Of a stretch of 64,000 nucleotides of DNA, positions 17,718-26,457 are shown piece by piece (the stretch's first letter is position 1; every line of letters starts with the position of its first letter). The position numbers and the translations under genes are program-made. Source of the DNA: Mangrovicoccus sp049603835 (GTDB lineage: Bacteria > Pseudomonadota > Alphaproteobacteria > Rhodobacterales > Rhodobacteraceae). The notes beneath the pieces were generated by a model. That model was not told the origin of the DNA, did no database searches, and saw only the letters and a program-made list of their open reading frames with translations. The stretch is taken from the NCBI GenBank assembly GCA_049603835.1, contig JBMYSZ010000009.1:60521-124520 (forward strand). Reading direction: 5' to 3'.

Positions 17718-18352
17718 ATAGCCGCGCCGAGCAGCAGATGCAGTTCATCTTCAACCTGCGCAATGCGGGGGTGATGGATAGCCGGGTTCTGCAAGCGATG
17801 GAGAGCTTGGATCGCGGGCTTTTCGTCACCGGCACTTTCGCCGAGCGCGCTTACGAAGACATGGCCCTGCCCATTCCTTGCGGTCAGACCATCAGCCAGC
17901 CTTCGGTTGTGGGGATGATGACCCATGCGCTGAATATTGGCCCGCGTGACACGGTTTTGGAAATCGGCACCGGTTCTGGCTATCAAGCGGCGGTGCTCAG
18001 CCTCTTGGCCCGCCGGGTCTATACAATCGACCGGCATCGCCGCCTAGTGGATGAGGCGCAAGAACGGTTCCGCCTGCTCGATCTGCCCAATATCACGGTT
18101 TTTGCAGGCGATGGCTCTTATGGATTGCCGCAGCAAGCGCCCTTTGATCGTATTCTTGTGACTGCAGCCGCCGAAGACCCGCCCGGTCCGCTCTTGGCGC
18201 AATTGCGGGAGGGGGGTATTATGGTCGTGCCCGTGGGGCAATCCGACAGTATTCAAAAGTTGATCAAAGTGACCCGGACCCCAACCGGGCTAGATTACGA
18301 AGAACTCGCAGCGGTCCGCTTTGTGCCTTTGATTGAAGGCATCGGCACCTAA
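17714..18352 (+). CDS. pcm: Protein-L-isoaspartate O-methyltransferase
   Basis: A 212-residue SAM-dependent enzyme that methylates isoaspartyl residues in damaged proteins so they can be repaired. Motifs: the substrate segment CGQTISQPSVVGMM, SAM motif I VLEIGTGSGYQAAVL, and FDRILVTAAAEDPP. The start is GTG, overlapping the surE stop (GTGA), which supports translational coupling. Followed 59 bp later by the NlpD-like lipoprotein gene. Confidence 0.95.
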   Translation: MNSRAEQQMQFIFNLRNAGVMDSRVLQAMESLDRGLFVTGTFAERAYEDMALPIPCGQTISQPSVVGMMTHALNIGPRDTVLEIGTGSGYQAAVLSLLARRVYTIDRHRRLVDEAQERFRLLDLPNITVFAGDGSYGLPQQAPFDRILVTAAAEDPPGPLLAQLREGGIMVVPVGQSDSIQKLIKVTRTPTGLDYEELAAVRFVPLIEGIGT

Positions 18353-18411
18353 ACCGCCGCAAATCATAAAAAGACCCCAGCAAAGATCTGGGCGGTGATG
18401 AGGACGAGCAT

Positions 18412-19518
18412 ATGGCATTTTCTCCCCGGCGCGCAGCGCTTGTGCTGTTGACGGTTTCTGGTGGTCTTGCGGGCTGTGACAGTTTGGATCTGGACCAGTT
18501 CAACCCAATTGGCGGCTCAAAGAGTTCCGGCCAACAAGTGGCCCAAACCCTGCCCCCGCCAGATAGCCGTGGCGTGATCAGTTTCCCGACCTATCAAATC
18601 GTGAAAGCCCGTGGCGGCGAAACTTTGGCCGATATTGCCAAGCGGCTGGATCAAGATCTGGAAAAACTGGTCAATCAAAATGGATTGCCGCCGGATGTGG
18701 GGCTGCCTGCCGGGCAGATCGTCATTCTGCCCAATCCCGTCCCGCTTGAGGATGGAACGGATGTGGCGGGTCTGGCGAATTCCGCCTTGGGGGCGGCGGG
18801 TACGGATGCGGCAGCCAATGCGGGGGCTTCGGCGGTTGCTGTTGCGCCGGTCAAGCATGTGGTTGCGCGGGGCGAAACCGCCTATTCGATTTCTCGGCTT
18901 TATGATGTGCCAGTTCGGTCTTTGGCCGATATGAATAATCTGCCTGCGGATTTTTCCATTCGCGAGGGGCAAACCCTGCTCATCCCCACCAAATTGCCCA
19001 ATTCCGCGCCGTCACAGCAAATCGCAGCACCAGGCACCGGGTCGCAAGCCCCCGAACCGCCAAGCGCCGCGCGCCCGCAGCCAGCGCAGAACTTGCCCAG
19101 CTCCGCCGTTGCGTCATCTGTGGCAACAGCCACTTTGGAAACGCCGCAAACTTCGGCCTCTGACACGGGGCGGCTGGCAAAGCCTGTCGAAGGGCGGATC
19201 ATTCGCGCTTATGAAAAAGGCAAAAATGACGGGGTTGATTTCGGGGCCTCAGCGGGGGCAGCGGTCAAGGCGGCAGATGCGGGCACGGTGGCTGCGATCA
19301 CCAATGATGTGGACCAAGTCCCGATCATCTTGGTGCGCCATGCCAATAACCTGCTGACGGTCTACGCAAATGTGGACGGGATCAAAGTTGCCAAAGGCGA
19401 AAAGGTGCAGCGCGGCCAAGTCTTGGCCTCTGTCCGGGCCTCTGAGCCAAGCTTTTTGCATTTCGAAGTGCGGCGCGGCTTTGAAAGCGTCGATCCCGTG
19501 CCGCTTTTGACCCAATAG
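18412..19518 (+). CDS. nlpD: NlpD-like LysM/LytM (M23) lipoprotein
   Basis: A 368-residue lipoprotein: the lipobox LAGC places the lipidated cysteine at residue 22. Two LysM peptidoglycan-binding domains follow (about 63-110 and 146-192), then a proline/alanine-rich linker and a LytM domain (about 262-366). The zinc ligands of active M23 enzymes are lost (NDGVDFG and YANVDG in place of histidine-containing motifs; only LHFEVR remains), as in NlpD/EnvC, which switch on cell-separation amidases instead of cutting peptidoglycan. The surE-pcm context agrees. Confidence 0.88.
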   Translation: MAFSPRRAALVLLTVSGGLAGCDSLDLDQFNPIGGSKSSGQQVAQTLPPPDSRGVISFPTYQIVKARGGETLADIAKRLDQDLEKLVNQNGLPPDVGLPAGQIVILPNPVPLEDGTDVAGLANSALGAAGTDAAANAGASAVAVAPVKHVVARGETAYSISRLYDVPVRSLADMNNLPADFSIREGQTLLIPTKLPNSAPSQQIAAPGTGSQAPEPPSAARPQPAQNLPSSAVASSVATATLETPQTSASDTGRLAKPVEGRIIRAYEKGKNDGVDFGASAGAAVKAADAGTVAAITNDVDQVPIILVRHANNLLTVYANVDGIKVAKGEKVQRGQVLASVRASEPSFLHFEVRRGFESVDPVPLLTQ

Positions 19519-19521
19519 CCC

Positions 19522-20529
19522 CTATTCAGCGGCGGGGCGTTGTGCGGTGGGAACCAGGGCCAAAGCCTCTTCGATGATGTCTGCCCCTGCCCCTGGGCGC
19601 GCTGCGGCCTCGGACAGATGACGTCGCCAGGCCCGCGCTCCGGGCAAACCGTTAAACAGCCCTAGCATATGGCGCGTCACCGAATGCGCCCGCCCGCCTT
19701 GGGCCAAATGCGCCTGGATATATGGGATCATCGCCCGCGCCGCAGCGGGCCGAGATACGGGCTCTTGCGCCTCGTGGAAAATCAGCTGATCCGCCTGGGT
19801 TAGAATATTGGCGGGGTCTTGATAGGCTGCACGCCCGATCATCACCCCATCAAGCCCGCGATCCAGCCAAAGCTTTGCCTGCTGCAAATCTGCAATCCCG
19901 CCATTGAGCGATATATGCCTGTCTGGCCAGCGCTCTTTCATCGCCAGTACCAGGGGGTAATCCAGCGGCGGGATTTCCCGGTTCTCTTTTGGACTGAGCC
20001 CCTGCAGCCAGGCTTTGCGCGCATGGATCGTCACGCGGGTCACGCCAGCTTGCCAGATATGCGCCAGAAATTCCGGTAATATCTGCGCAGGGTCATCCTC
20101 ATCCACGCCAATCCGGCATTTAACAGTGATTTCCGCATCGCAATTCGCGGCCATGGCCTGAACGCAGCGAGCAACCAGCGCCGGGTCTTTCATCAAAATC
20201 GCGCCGAAACAGCCCGATTGCACCCGATCTGAGGGGCAGCCGACATTTAGATTGATCTCTTCATAGCCATGCGCCGCCCCCATAGCCGCCGCTTCGGCCA
20301 GTTCACCGGGATCAGAGCCCCCAAGCTGCAGCGCAACAGGTTGCTCAGCTGGCGAATAATCCAGCAAATGCAGCGCCCGCCCTCGCACCAGGGCCGGCGC
20401 GGTGACCATTTCCGTGTAAAGCAGACTGTGACGGCTCAGCTGGCGATGGAAATACCGACAATGCCGATCTGTCCAATCCATCATGGGCGCCACGCTTAGG
20501 CGAGAGGCTGCTTTCACATCTAATGTCAA
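19522..20529 (-). CDS. dusA: tRNA-dihydrouridine(20/20a) synthase DusA
   Basis: A flavin-dependent enzyme that reduces uridine 20/20a in the tRNA D-loop. The start LSVAPMMDWTDRHCRYFHRQ and the catalytic cysteine motif NLNVGCPSDRVQSGCFG mark DusA; GVTRVTIHARKAWLQGLSPKENR and LNGGI follow. Chosen start: TTG at 20529 (AAGGGAG, 7 nt spacing), giving 335 residues; a longer in-frame form from 20607 is possible but adds residues not seen in the family. It converges on nlpD with only 3 bp between stops, and no terminator was seen. Confidence 0.93.
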   Translation of the reverse strand: MTLDVKAASRLSVAPMMDWTDRHCRYFHRQLSRHSLLYTEMVTAPALVRGRALHLLDYSPAEQPVALQLGGSDPGELAEAAAMGAAHGYEEINLNVGCPSDRVQSGCFGAILMKDPALVARCVQAMAANCDAEITVKCRIGVDEDDPAQILPEFLAHIWQAGVTRVTIHARKAWLQGLSPKENREIPPLDYPLVLAMKERWPDRHISLNGGIADLQQAKLWLDRGLDGVMIGRAAYQDPANILTQADQLIFHEAQEPVSRPAAARAMIPYIQAHLAQGGRAHSVTRHMLGLFNGLPGARAWRRHLSEAAARPGAGADIIEEALALVPTAQRPAAE

Positions 20530-20658
20530 ACCCAGATCTCCCTTGGGGTGGTTTTGCACGGCTTTGGTCGAGCCAATGGCAATACAGGAAACCAGCCCCC
20601 AGACCAAGCCCTGCCCGGCGCCAGATAAGCTGAACCGCCAAACGGCAGGGATCTGGCC

Positions 20659-21435
20659 CTAGCTCGTCAGTCCCACAGCCGCCCGGCCTTCATCGACCTT
20701 CAGCGAAAAATCAGTACCCAGCCACTGATCTGCCCCAGGCGTGGTCAGAAAGGCGATTGCCTTGGCCACCCATTCAGGCTCGATATGGTTTTCCCAAGCG
20801 ATTTGACTGACCGGATTTATCCCCGATGCGCGAATTTGCTTTTGCATCTGCGTGGCAACCGTGCCGGGGCTTAGGCCAAAGACACGCAGCCCCATGGCAT
20901 GGGCTTCTTTATGGGCGACACCGGTCAGGCGCTGCACCGCCGCTTTCGAGGCGCAGTAATGGGACCAGCCTTCGAGAAAGGAATTCGCCGCGCCGGAGGA
21001 AATATTGACGATAGTGCCGCCAGTTTCCTGAGCCGCCATAATCGGCATTGCATAACGCAACCCGTAATACACTGCTTTGACATTTACATCGATGACGTCG
21101 CTCCAGGCCTCCACCTCGCTGTCCATGATCCGCGCGATAGGATCGATCAGACCGGCATTATTGACCAGCAGATCCAGGCGGCCAGTGATTTGCTTTGCGG
21201 TTTGGATCAGCGCCGCGACAGCCTGATGATCTGCGACATCTGTGGGCACGGCTTGGGCCTGGCCCCCGGCTTCGGTGATTTCCTGAGCGATATGGTCAAT
21301 CGCCTCTTTAGAGCGCGCGGCCAAAAAGACATGAGCGCCAAGCGCCGCAAGATAGCGAGCGGCGGCTTCTCCGATCCCGCGGGATGCGCCGGTGATGATG
21401 GCGGTCTGACCGGTTAAGTCGGGTGTGGTTGTCAT
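20659..21435 (-). CDS. SDR family oxidoreductase
   Basis: A 258-residue classical short-chain dehydrogenase. TGASRGIG begins at residue 15; the NNAG motif is at 92-95; the catalytic residues are Ser146/147, Tyr160 and Lys164 (HYCASK). After the active site PGTVATQMQKQIR is typical. Substrate unknown; the length and fold fit a soluble NAD(P)-dependent alcohol/ketone enzyme. It is upstream of dusA in the same direction (129 bp gap). Contrast with the atypical SDR at 16142. Confidence 0.85.
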   Translation of the reverse strand: MTTTPDLTGQTAIITGASRGIGEAAARYLAALGAHVFLAARSKEAIDHIAQEITEAGGQAQAVPTDVADHQAVAALIQTAKQITGRLDLLVNNAGLIDPIARIMDSEVEAWSDVIDVNVKAVYYGLRYAMPIMAAQETGGTIVNISSGAANSFLEGWSHYCASKAAVQRLTGVAHKEAHAMGLRVFGLSPGTVATQMQKQIRASGINPVSQIAWENHIEPEWVAKAIAFLTTPGADQWLGTDFSLKVDEGRAAVGLTS

Positions 21436-21503
21436 TAAATATGTCCCTATAGAAAGAAGATGCGCAGCCCCAATTGATTGAGGCCGCGCGTCAAAGCCTT
21501 GGA

Positions 21504-22184
21504 TCAGCCTTCATTCGGGTCTTTGAACCCATCCACATAGCCCCAATTGCAAGGCACATTGGTGGCGCTCAATTCAGCGGGCAAAGAACTGCAATCGATC
21601 AGATCCAGATGGATATCCAGATCGATCTCCAACCCCGTGGGGGAGCCTGGGAAAGCGATGAAATCCATGCCCCAATCAGTGCGGGTCAGCTTGCCCGTCG
21701 CCTCAAAGGAAACGACCCGAATTTCATCGTAATTGGGGATGTAATCCGGGTAAGCCCGATCCGCCACCACGGTGAAATCAAGAGTGAGAGGCGCCTTGAC
21801 CCCCAGCATGGACAGCATACCGGCCATTTTGCCTTCGGTATCCGAGGTCATGGTAATATCGGTGGAGGTGAAACTTGCCTCTGGGAAGGCCGGAACATTC
21901 AGGTAATCGCCATTGCGGATATGGTTGTCGCGGCCAATGTGATTGGAATTCACCGAACCGGTATCGATAACCACCGTGATCTTTGAGTTTTCTGGATGCT
22001 CTTCATCGATCAAAAAGCTGCCATGGAATTTGTCGAAACGCCCAACGGTTCGCGAAAGATCCATGTGATCAATTTCCCAACCGATATGAGCATGGCCCAA
22101 ATCAAGCGTCCAGGGGCGCGGTTCCGCAGAGGCTTGGCTAGACAGAATGAGTGGCACAAGAAGTGTGAGGGTCTTTTTCAGCAT
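21504..22184 (-). CDS. YceI family protein (first of two)
   Basis: A 226-residue secreted lipocalin-like protein. From the ATG at 22184 (AGGAG, 8 nt spacing) it has a signal peptide MLKKTLTLLVPLILSSQASA. The mature part shows the YceI pattern W-LDLGHAHIGWEIDHM, VGRFDKFHGSFLIDEEHPENS, and SNHIGRDNHIRNGDYLNVPAFPEASF. YceI proteins bind isoprenoid-type lipids in the periplasm. Here it is divergent from a LysR regulator gene with an LTTR-like box between them, suggesting regulation by that protein. A second, shorter YceI lies at 58611. Confidence 0.88.
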   Translation of the reverse strand: MLKKTLTLLVPLILSSQASAEPRPWTLDLGHAHIGWEIDHMDLSRTVGRFDKFHGSFLIDEEHPENSKITVVIDTGSVNSNHIGRDNHIRNGDYLNVPAFPEASFTSTDITMTSDTEGKMAGMLSMLGVKAPLTLDFTVVADRAYPDYIPNYDEIRVVSFEATGKLTRTDWGMDFIAFPGSPTGLEIDLDIHLDLIDCSSLPAELSATNVPCNWGYVDGFKDPNEG

Positions 22185-22263
22185 GACGAGGTCTCCTATT
22201 GCAGATGAGGCCATCATCACTCATGCACGACTTGCCGGAAACTATTCCCAATGCCATACTGTA

Positions 22264-22278
22264 ATGCAGAATCCGCAT
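22264..22278. promoter_or_regulatory. Possible LysR-type operator (T-N11-A)
   Basis: The inverted repeat ATGC-AGAATCC-GCAT fits the T-N11-A pattern of LysR-type sites. It sits in the 106-bp region between the divergent yceI and lysR genes, 12 bp before the lysR start, where it could autoregulate lysR and control yceI. Based on pattern only. Confidence 0.4.
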
Positions 22279-22290
22279 GAATGAGGAATT

Positions 22291-23187
22291 ATGGAGCTAT
22301 CGCTTCTTCAAACATTCACCGAAGTGGCGCGGCGCGGGTCTTTTGCGGCTGTGGCGCGGGAAGAAGGGGTGGATCCATCTTCGGTTTCCCGTCGGATCGC
22401 CGCTTTGGAAGAGGAGCTTGGGTTAGTCCTCTTCGAACGCACGACGCGGCGATTGGGCCTGACCGAAGCTGGGCGGGTTTATCTGTCTCAGATCGAGAAC
22501 ATCCTAGATGACCTGACCGAAGCCGCCGAAACCGCCCGCGACACGATCACCGAACCGGCAGGTTTGTTGCGTGTGACCAGCTCGGTTGCTTTCGGAGAAA
22601 GATGGCTGACCCCTCGTCTGGCCGGGTTTCGAGCCCAATACCCAAAGGTAAAGATCGAGCTGATCCTCAATGATGCGCCAATCGATATCGCCTCCGAAGG
22701 CATTGATATTGCCTTGCGGCTTGGGTCTTCGGTCCAGGGGGCTTTCATCGTGTCAAAGCTATTTGATGTGCGCTATCACGCTGTGGCGGCGCCCGGATAT
22801 CTCGACCGGATGGGCCATCCCCAGCATCCAAGCGAGCTGACCGCTTATGAGGGGCTGCATTTCGCCTTGCCGCGTTTCGGGCCATCTTGGTCCTTTCGAA
22901 CCGGGCCAGAAGCCCCGCTGACCCAGGTACAACCCCGCTCTGCGCTAAGTATTTCAAGCGCGCTGGCGCTGCGGCGTGCCGCGCTTGAGGGGTTGGGGGT
23001 CGCTCTATTGGCCGATTGGACGATTGCAGAGGATCTTACCACCGGGCGCTTGATTGATCTATTTCCAGGCGTCGAAGCCAGTGCGACCGGGTTTGATACA
23101 GCGGTTTGGGCGGTTTACGCTAGCCGAGCCTATATGCCCGCCCGGCTGCGGGTCTTTCTGGATTATATCCGAGACCAGTCGCGGTGA
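22291..23187 (+). CDS. LysR family transcriptional regulator
   Basis: A 298-residue LTTR. The N-terminal winged helix-turn-helix reads LLQTFTEVARRGSFAAVAREEGVDPSSVSRRIAALEEELG, and a periplasmic-binding-like effector domain follows (about 90-295). GAGG precedes the ATG. The family usually regulates a divergent gene, here yceI, plus itself; the GH9 gene 118 bp downstream on the same strand could also be a target or be co-transcribed. Effector unknown. Confidence 0.9.
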   Translation: MELSLLQTFTEVARRGSFAAVAREEGVDPSSVSRRIAALEEELGLVLFERTTRRLGLTEAGRVYLSQIENILDDLTEAAETARDTITEPAGLLRVTSSVAFGERWLTPRLAGFRAQYPKVKIELILNDAPIDIASEGIDIALRLGSSVQGAFIVSKLFDVRYHAVAAPGYLDRMGHPQHPSELTAYEGLHFALPRFGPSWSFRTGPEAPLTQVQPRSALSISSALALRRAALEGLGVALLADWTIAEDLTTGRLIDLFPGVEASATGFDTAVWAVYASRAYMPARLRVFLDYIRDQSR

Positions 23188-23305
23188 CCCTAGGTCTAGA
23201 GGCAAGCGACCTTTGGGTAACCACCGGATTTCTTAATTGCTCTTTGAGAATCGACCAATAGATCTGGAACAATCCCAGACCTATGGCGCAAAGGATCTTT
23301 GGTGG

Positions 23306-24751
23306 GTGGTTCAGCTATTTTCTAGCATTCTTGCAAGCGGGCCTCGAAAATTCGCGGCATTTCTGGCCGGTTTTCTGGCTTGGACATCGCCGACCCTGGC
23401 CGCGCAAGCCGAAAGCCCGTTTGAACGTGCTCATTACAAATTGGCTTTGAGCCTGGCGACAAAATTCTTTTATGCACAATATTCCGGAAAGCTGCCGTCT
23501 GATTTTCCCATTTCCTGGCGCGGCGATAGTGGGCTTACCGATGGTGCGGATCAGGGGCTTGACCTAACTGGCGGCTGGTATGATGCGGGCGATCATATGA
23601 AATTCGGCCTGCCCATGGCCTTTTCAGCGACTAGCCTGGCTTGGGCCGCGATCGAATTTCCCAATAGTTTTGCCGCCACCGAGAGTGACCGGCATCTGAA
23701 GGCCCATCTTCGCTGGGTCAATGATTATTTCCTGCGCTGCTATCAACGGCCTGACCCTCAGGACCTGTCTCAGGATCTGTTTTATGCGCAGATTGGCGTC
23801 CCCGAATTGGACCATGCTTATTGGGGTCCGGCAGAGGATATGGCCATGGCTCGGCCAAGCTTTGCCGTTTCAGCCCAAGCGCCAGGCAGTGAAGTCACCG
23901 CCGAAACAGCTGCAGCGCTTGCCGCAGCCTCGATCATTTTCACCAATTCCGGTGACACGGGTTATGGCGAAGACTTGCTAAGGGCGGCACGTCGGCTGTT
24001 TGAGTTTTCCGAAACCTATCAAGGGCGCTATTCCGATGCGATCCCGGAAGCGGCCGGCGCTTATAAATCCTATTCTGGCTATCAGGACGAGTTGGGCTGG
24101 GCGGCGGCCTGGCTGTTTCGGGCCACGAATGAGATTACATATCTGAGCAAGGCGCAAAATTACTACAGCCCGCCTCATACTGACGGGGCCTTTAGCTGGG
24201 ATTATAAGGATCCAGGCACTGCCGCACTCTTGGCGCAGCTCACGGGCGATCCGCAATATTGGAAAGATTTGGATGCTTATCTGGCTTTCTGGCGTGGCGG
24301 CATGATCCGCACCCCTGGCACGCACAGCAATCATGGGTTGGCATGGTTTAGTGATTGGGGGCCTAATCGCTATGCCCTTTCCAGCGCCTATTTAGCGAAT
24401 TTGCGGGCCGAAGCCGCAAGTTTTGAGGGTCATTTCGCCTATTCAGAGGATTTAACCCAATTCGCCACGGACCAGCTGGATTATATCCTGGGCGATAATC
24501 CCTTGTCACAAAGCTATGTCACAGGATTTGGCCCCAAATATCCGCGTTTCCCGCATCATCGCGGGGCGTCGGGCGCAAAAACTGTGACAGATGCGAAAGA
24601 AAACCGGCATTCCTTGCCCGGGGCCTTGGTTGGTGGGCCCCATAAAGACGGAAGCTATAGCGATAATCGCGAAAATTATCGCCAGAACGAAGTTGCCACG
24701 GACTATAATGCCGCCCTAGTCGCGGCTTTGGCGGCCCGGCTGGGGCGATAA
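23306..24751 (+). CDS. Secreted glycoside hydrolase family 9 (endoglucanase-like)
   Basis: A GH9 enzyme. The nucleophile/base region is TGGWYDAGDHMKFGLPMA (Asp93 and Asp96 from this start); the C-terminal signatures YVTGFGPKYPRFPHHRGASG and ENYRQNEVATDYNAAL, with the catalytic glutamate, are intact. An inverting cellulase or related beta-glucanase is expected; no Ig-like or carbohydrate-binding domain is present, only the (alpha/alpha)6 barrel. The GTG at 23306 (AAGGA 11 nt upstream) gives 481 residues with a normal signal peptide (RKFAAFLAGFLAWTSPTLAA); an in-frame TTG at 23237 adds 23 residues and lacks a ribosome site. Converges on zapA. Confidence 0.88.
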   Translation: MVQLFSSILASGPRKFAAFLAGFLAWTSPTLAAQAESPFERAHYKLALSLATKFFYAQYSGKLPSDFPISWRGDSGLTDGADQGLDLTGGWYDAGDHMKFGLPMAFSATSLAWAAIEFPNSFAATESDRHLKAHLRWVNDYFLRCYQRPDPQDLSQDLFYAQIGVPELDHAYWGPAEDMAMARPSFAVSAQAPGSEVTAETAAALAAASIIFTNSGDTGYGEDLLRAARRLFEFSETYQGRYSDAIPEAAGAYKSYSGYQDELGWAAAWLFRATNEITYLSKAQNYYSPPHTDGAFSWDYKDPGTAALLAQLTGDPQYWKDLDAYLAFWRGGMIRTPGTHSNHGLAWFSDWGPNRYALSSAYLANLRAEAASFEGHFAYSEDLTQFATDQLDYILGDNPLSQSYVTGFGPKYPRFPHHRGASGAKTVTDAKENRHSLPGALVGGPHKDGSYSDNRENYRQNEVATDYNAALVAALAARLGR

Positions 24752-24770
24752 AGCCGCAATTTCGCTTTGA

Positions 24771-25169
24771 TTAGTCTAAATCGCCGCCTTGAATACGGTC
24801 GGCCAAAGTTTCGGCCCGTGTCACCAGCTCTTCGAGCATCGCAGTGTCAGAGCCATTAGCCTCGACCGGAGCGGAATTTGCAATCGCCGCTTCGCCCAAT
24901 TTGGTTTTCAGCTCTTCATTCATTGCTTCTTGCGCGGCCAGCTTATCTTTGAGCACGCGAACCGAGTCCTCTAAACCGCCGGTCTTATCCGCCAGCATCA
25001 AGCCCGCCATCAACAACATCCGCGATTCCGGCATCCGCCCCGCATGTTGTGCCAAAACCCGCGCTTCGTGATCTAACATCGTCGCTGCGGCTTCGAGGAA
25101 TTGCTGCTCTCCATCCTGGCAGACCACATCAAATTCGCGCCCGCCGATGGAAATCGTTACTTCAGGCAT
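24771..25169 (-). CDS. zapA: Cell division protein ZapA
   Basis: A 132-residue ZapA: VTISIGGREFDVVCQDGEQQFLEAAATMLD forms the N-terminal head, followed by a coiled coil and a low-complexity tail. ZapA binds FtsZ filaments and promotes Z-ring bundling. It overlaps the upstream coiled-coil gene by 8 bp, so the pair is co-translated. In several proteobacteria the 6S RNA gene lies next to zapA; here only 19 bp separate zapA from the convergent GH9 gene, so there is no room for it. Confidence 0.92.
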   Translation of the reverse strand: MPEVTISIGGREFDVVCQDGEQQFLEAAATMLDHEARVLAQHAGRMPESRMLLMAGLMLADKTGGLEDSVRVLKDKLAAQEAMNEELKTKLGEAAIANSAPVEANGSDTAMLEELVTRAETLADRIQGGDLD

Positions 25170-26256
25170 GACCGGCCTCCTTCAGGATTGGCGCTAAGGT
25201 CGCCAAAATACTGTCCAATTCGGCGCGATCTGCATCGCGCGCCGCATGCAGAGCCTCTAACTCGGATTTCAATCCAGCATCAACCAAGGAAGGATCGCTC
25301 AGCCCCGCTTCGATGGCATCCCGCAATGCTGCATTATTGATCCGCAATTGCGCATTCACGCGCTGCAATTCTGCCAAAGCCGCCTCGCTTTGGCCTAGCG
25401 CCGCTGTGGTATCCTCATTTTGCCCGCGCGCTTGGCTCGCCATCAGCGCATCACCAGATTTTACCGCCTCAGCCTGTTGCTGTGCCGCTTCGGCCCGTGC
25501 ATCTGCTTCGCTTTTTTCTTCTTCGGCTAATGCCAAAAGAGCCGATATTTCCTCTAGCTCCGCTTTTGCCGCCGCCGCATCATCCAATGCAGTCTGCAAA
25601 CTCTTTTGCGTTTCCGCCAAAGCGGATTTCGAAGCGCTGGCCTCCATTTTCGCGGTCTCAAATTCGTCGCGCATGCTTTCGATCATTGCGGTGGCTTCAT
25701 TGGCCGTCGCCTGGACCTCGGATAATTCGGCCTTTGCCGCCTCCGCCTCTTCTCGGGCAGCTTCCAACGCGGCTTCGGCCTCTTCTTTGGCATTTTCCGC
25801 CTCAGCCAATTTCGATTCTGCATTATGCAGATCTTCGAAACTAACCTGTTGCGATCTGGCCTCTTCCAAGCCCGCCTGAGCATCCGCCAAAGCTTTGGTC
25901 AAGCGCGCGACTTCTTCCTCGGAATTTTCATGCTGATGCCGTAGCTGGGCCAGCTCGGTTTCATGGCTGCCCAATTCTTGGGACAAACGCGCCACTTCGG
26001 ATTGAGCCAGTCTCAGCGCCTCTGACGAGGGCGCCGCCTCGGCAGATTGGCTTTCCAATTCTGTGAGTTGCTCTTGTAATTCGCTTACACGTGCATTTGT
26101 TTCGTCTAGCGCGGCCTCAGCATCCTGAGCGCGATTTTCCGCCGAAGCGAGCCGCTGCTCTAAATCCATGACTTCTGCTTCGCGATTAGCCCAGCCGGAC
26201 CCAATCCGCCCAAGCGCTGTGTTCAGCCGCGTTTCAATGCTTTCTATATTGCTCAT
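25162..26256 (-). CDS. Long coiled-coil protein upstream of zapA (ZauP-like)
   Basis: A 364-residue, Ala/Glu-rich protein predicted to be coiled coil over most of its length (about residues 20-300), with no signal peptide or membrane segment. It begins IESIETRLNTALGRI and ends in a short conserved-looking region rich in Leu/Asp. Its position directly upstream of zapA, with overlapping genes, matches ZauP of Caulobacter, a coiled-coil protein that acts with ZapA to focus the Z-ring. The link rests on gene order and coiled-coil character; I cannot show sequence homology without an alignment. Confidence 0.6.
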   Translation of the reverse strand: MSNIESIETRLNTALGRIGSGWANREAEVMDLEQRLASAENRAQDAEAALDETNARVSELQEQLTELESQSAEAAPSSEALRLAQSEVARLSQELGSHETELAQLRHQHENSEEEVARLTKALADAQAGLEEARSQQVSFEDLHNAESKLAEAENAKEEAEAALEAAREEAEAAKAELSEVQATANEATAMIESMRDEFETAKMEASASKSALAETQKSLQTALDDAAAAKAELEEISALLALAEEEKSEADARAEAAQQQAEAVKSGDALMASQARGQNEDTTAALGQSEAALAELQRVNAQLRINNAALRDAIEAGLSDPSLVDAGLKSELEALHAARDADRAELDSILATLAPILKEAGHA

Positions 26257-26457
26257 GCCTAACCGCTATCGTTTAACTTCGCGCATCAGATCATCTCCGA
26301 TCTCTTGACAATATGACTACAGACTTGCCGCCCAGGTACAAGAGCAGAGCCACAGCAACTTGCACTTCCGACGCAGCTTGCTAATACGGCGTAAATTTGA
26401 CCTAAAATACGCGCATCGGTTGATCAAAATACCGATATCTCGACAAGGAGACACCCC

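Noticed and set aside
18376..18392. CCCAG/CTGGG hairpin between pcm and nlpD
   Set aside because: Its T-rich side lies on the minus strand, where no gene ends; on the plus strand it lacks a T tract, so it is not called a terminator.
25313..25879. Ser/Ala-rich plus-strand frame opposite the coiled-coil gene
   Set aside because: Composition follows from the Ala/Glu-rich gene on the other strand.
26257..26457. 6S RNA expected near zapA
   Set aside because: I looked for a long rod-shaped hairpin in the gaps around zapA and zauP-like and found none.
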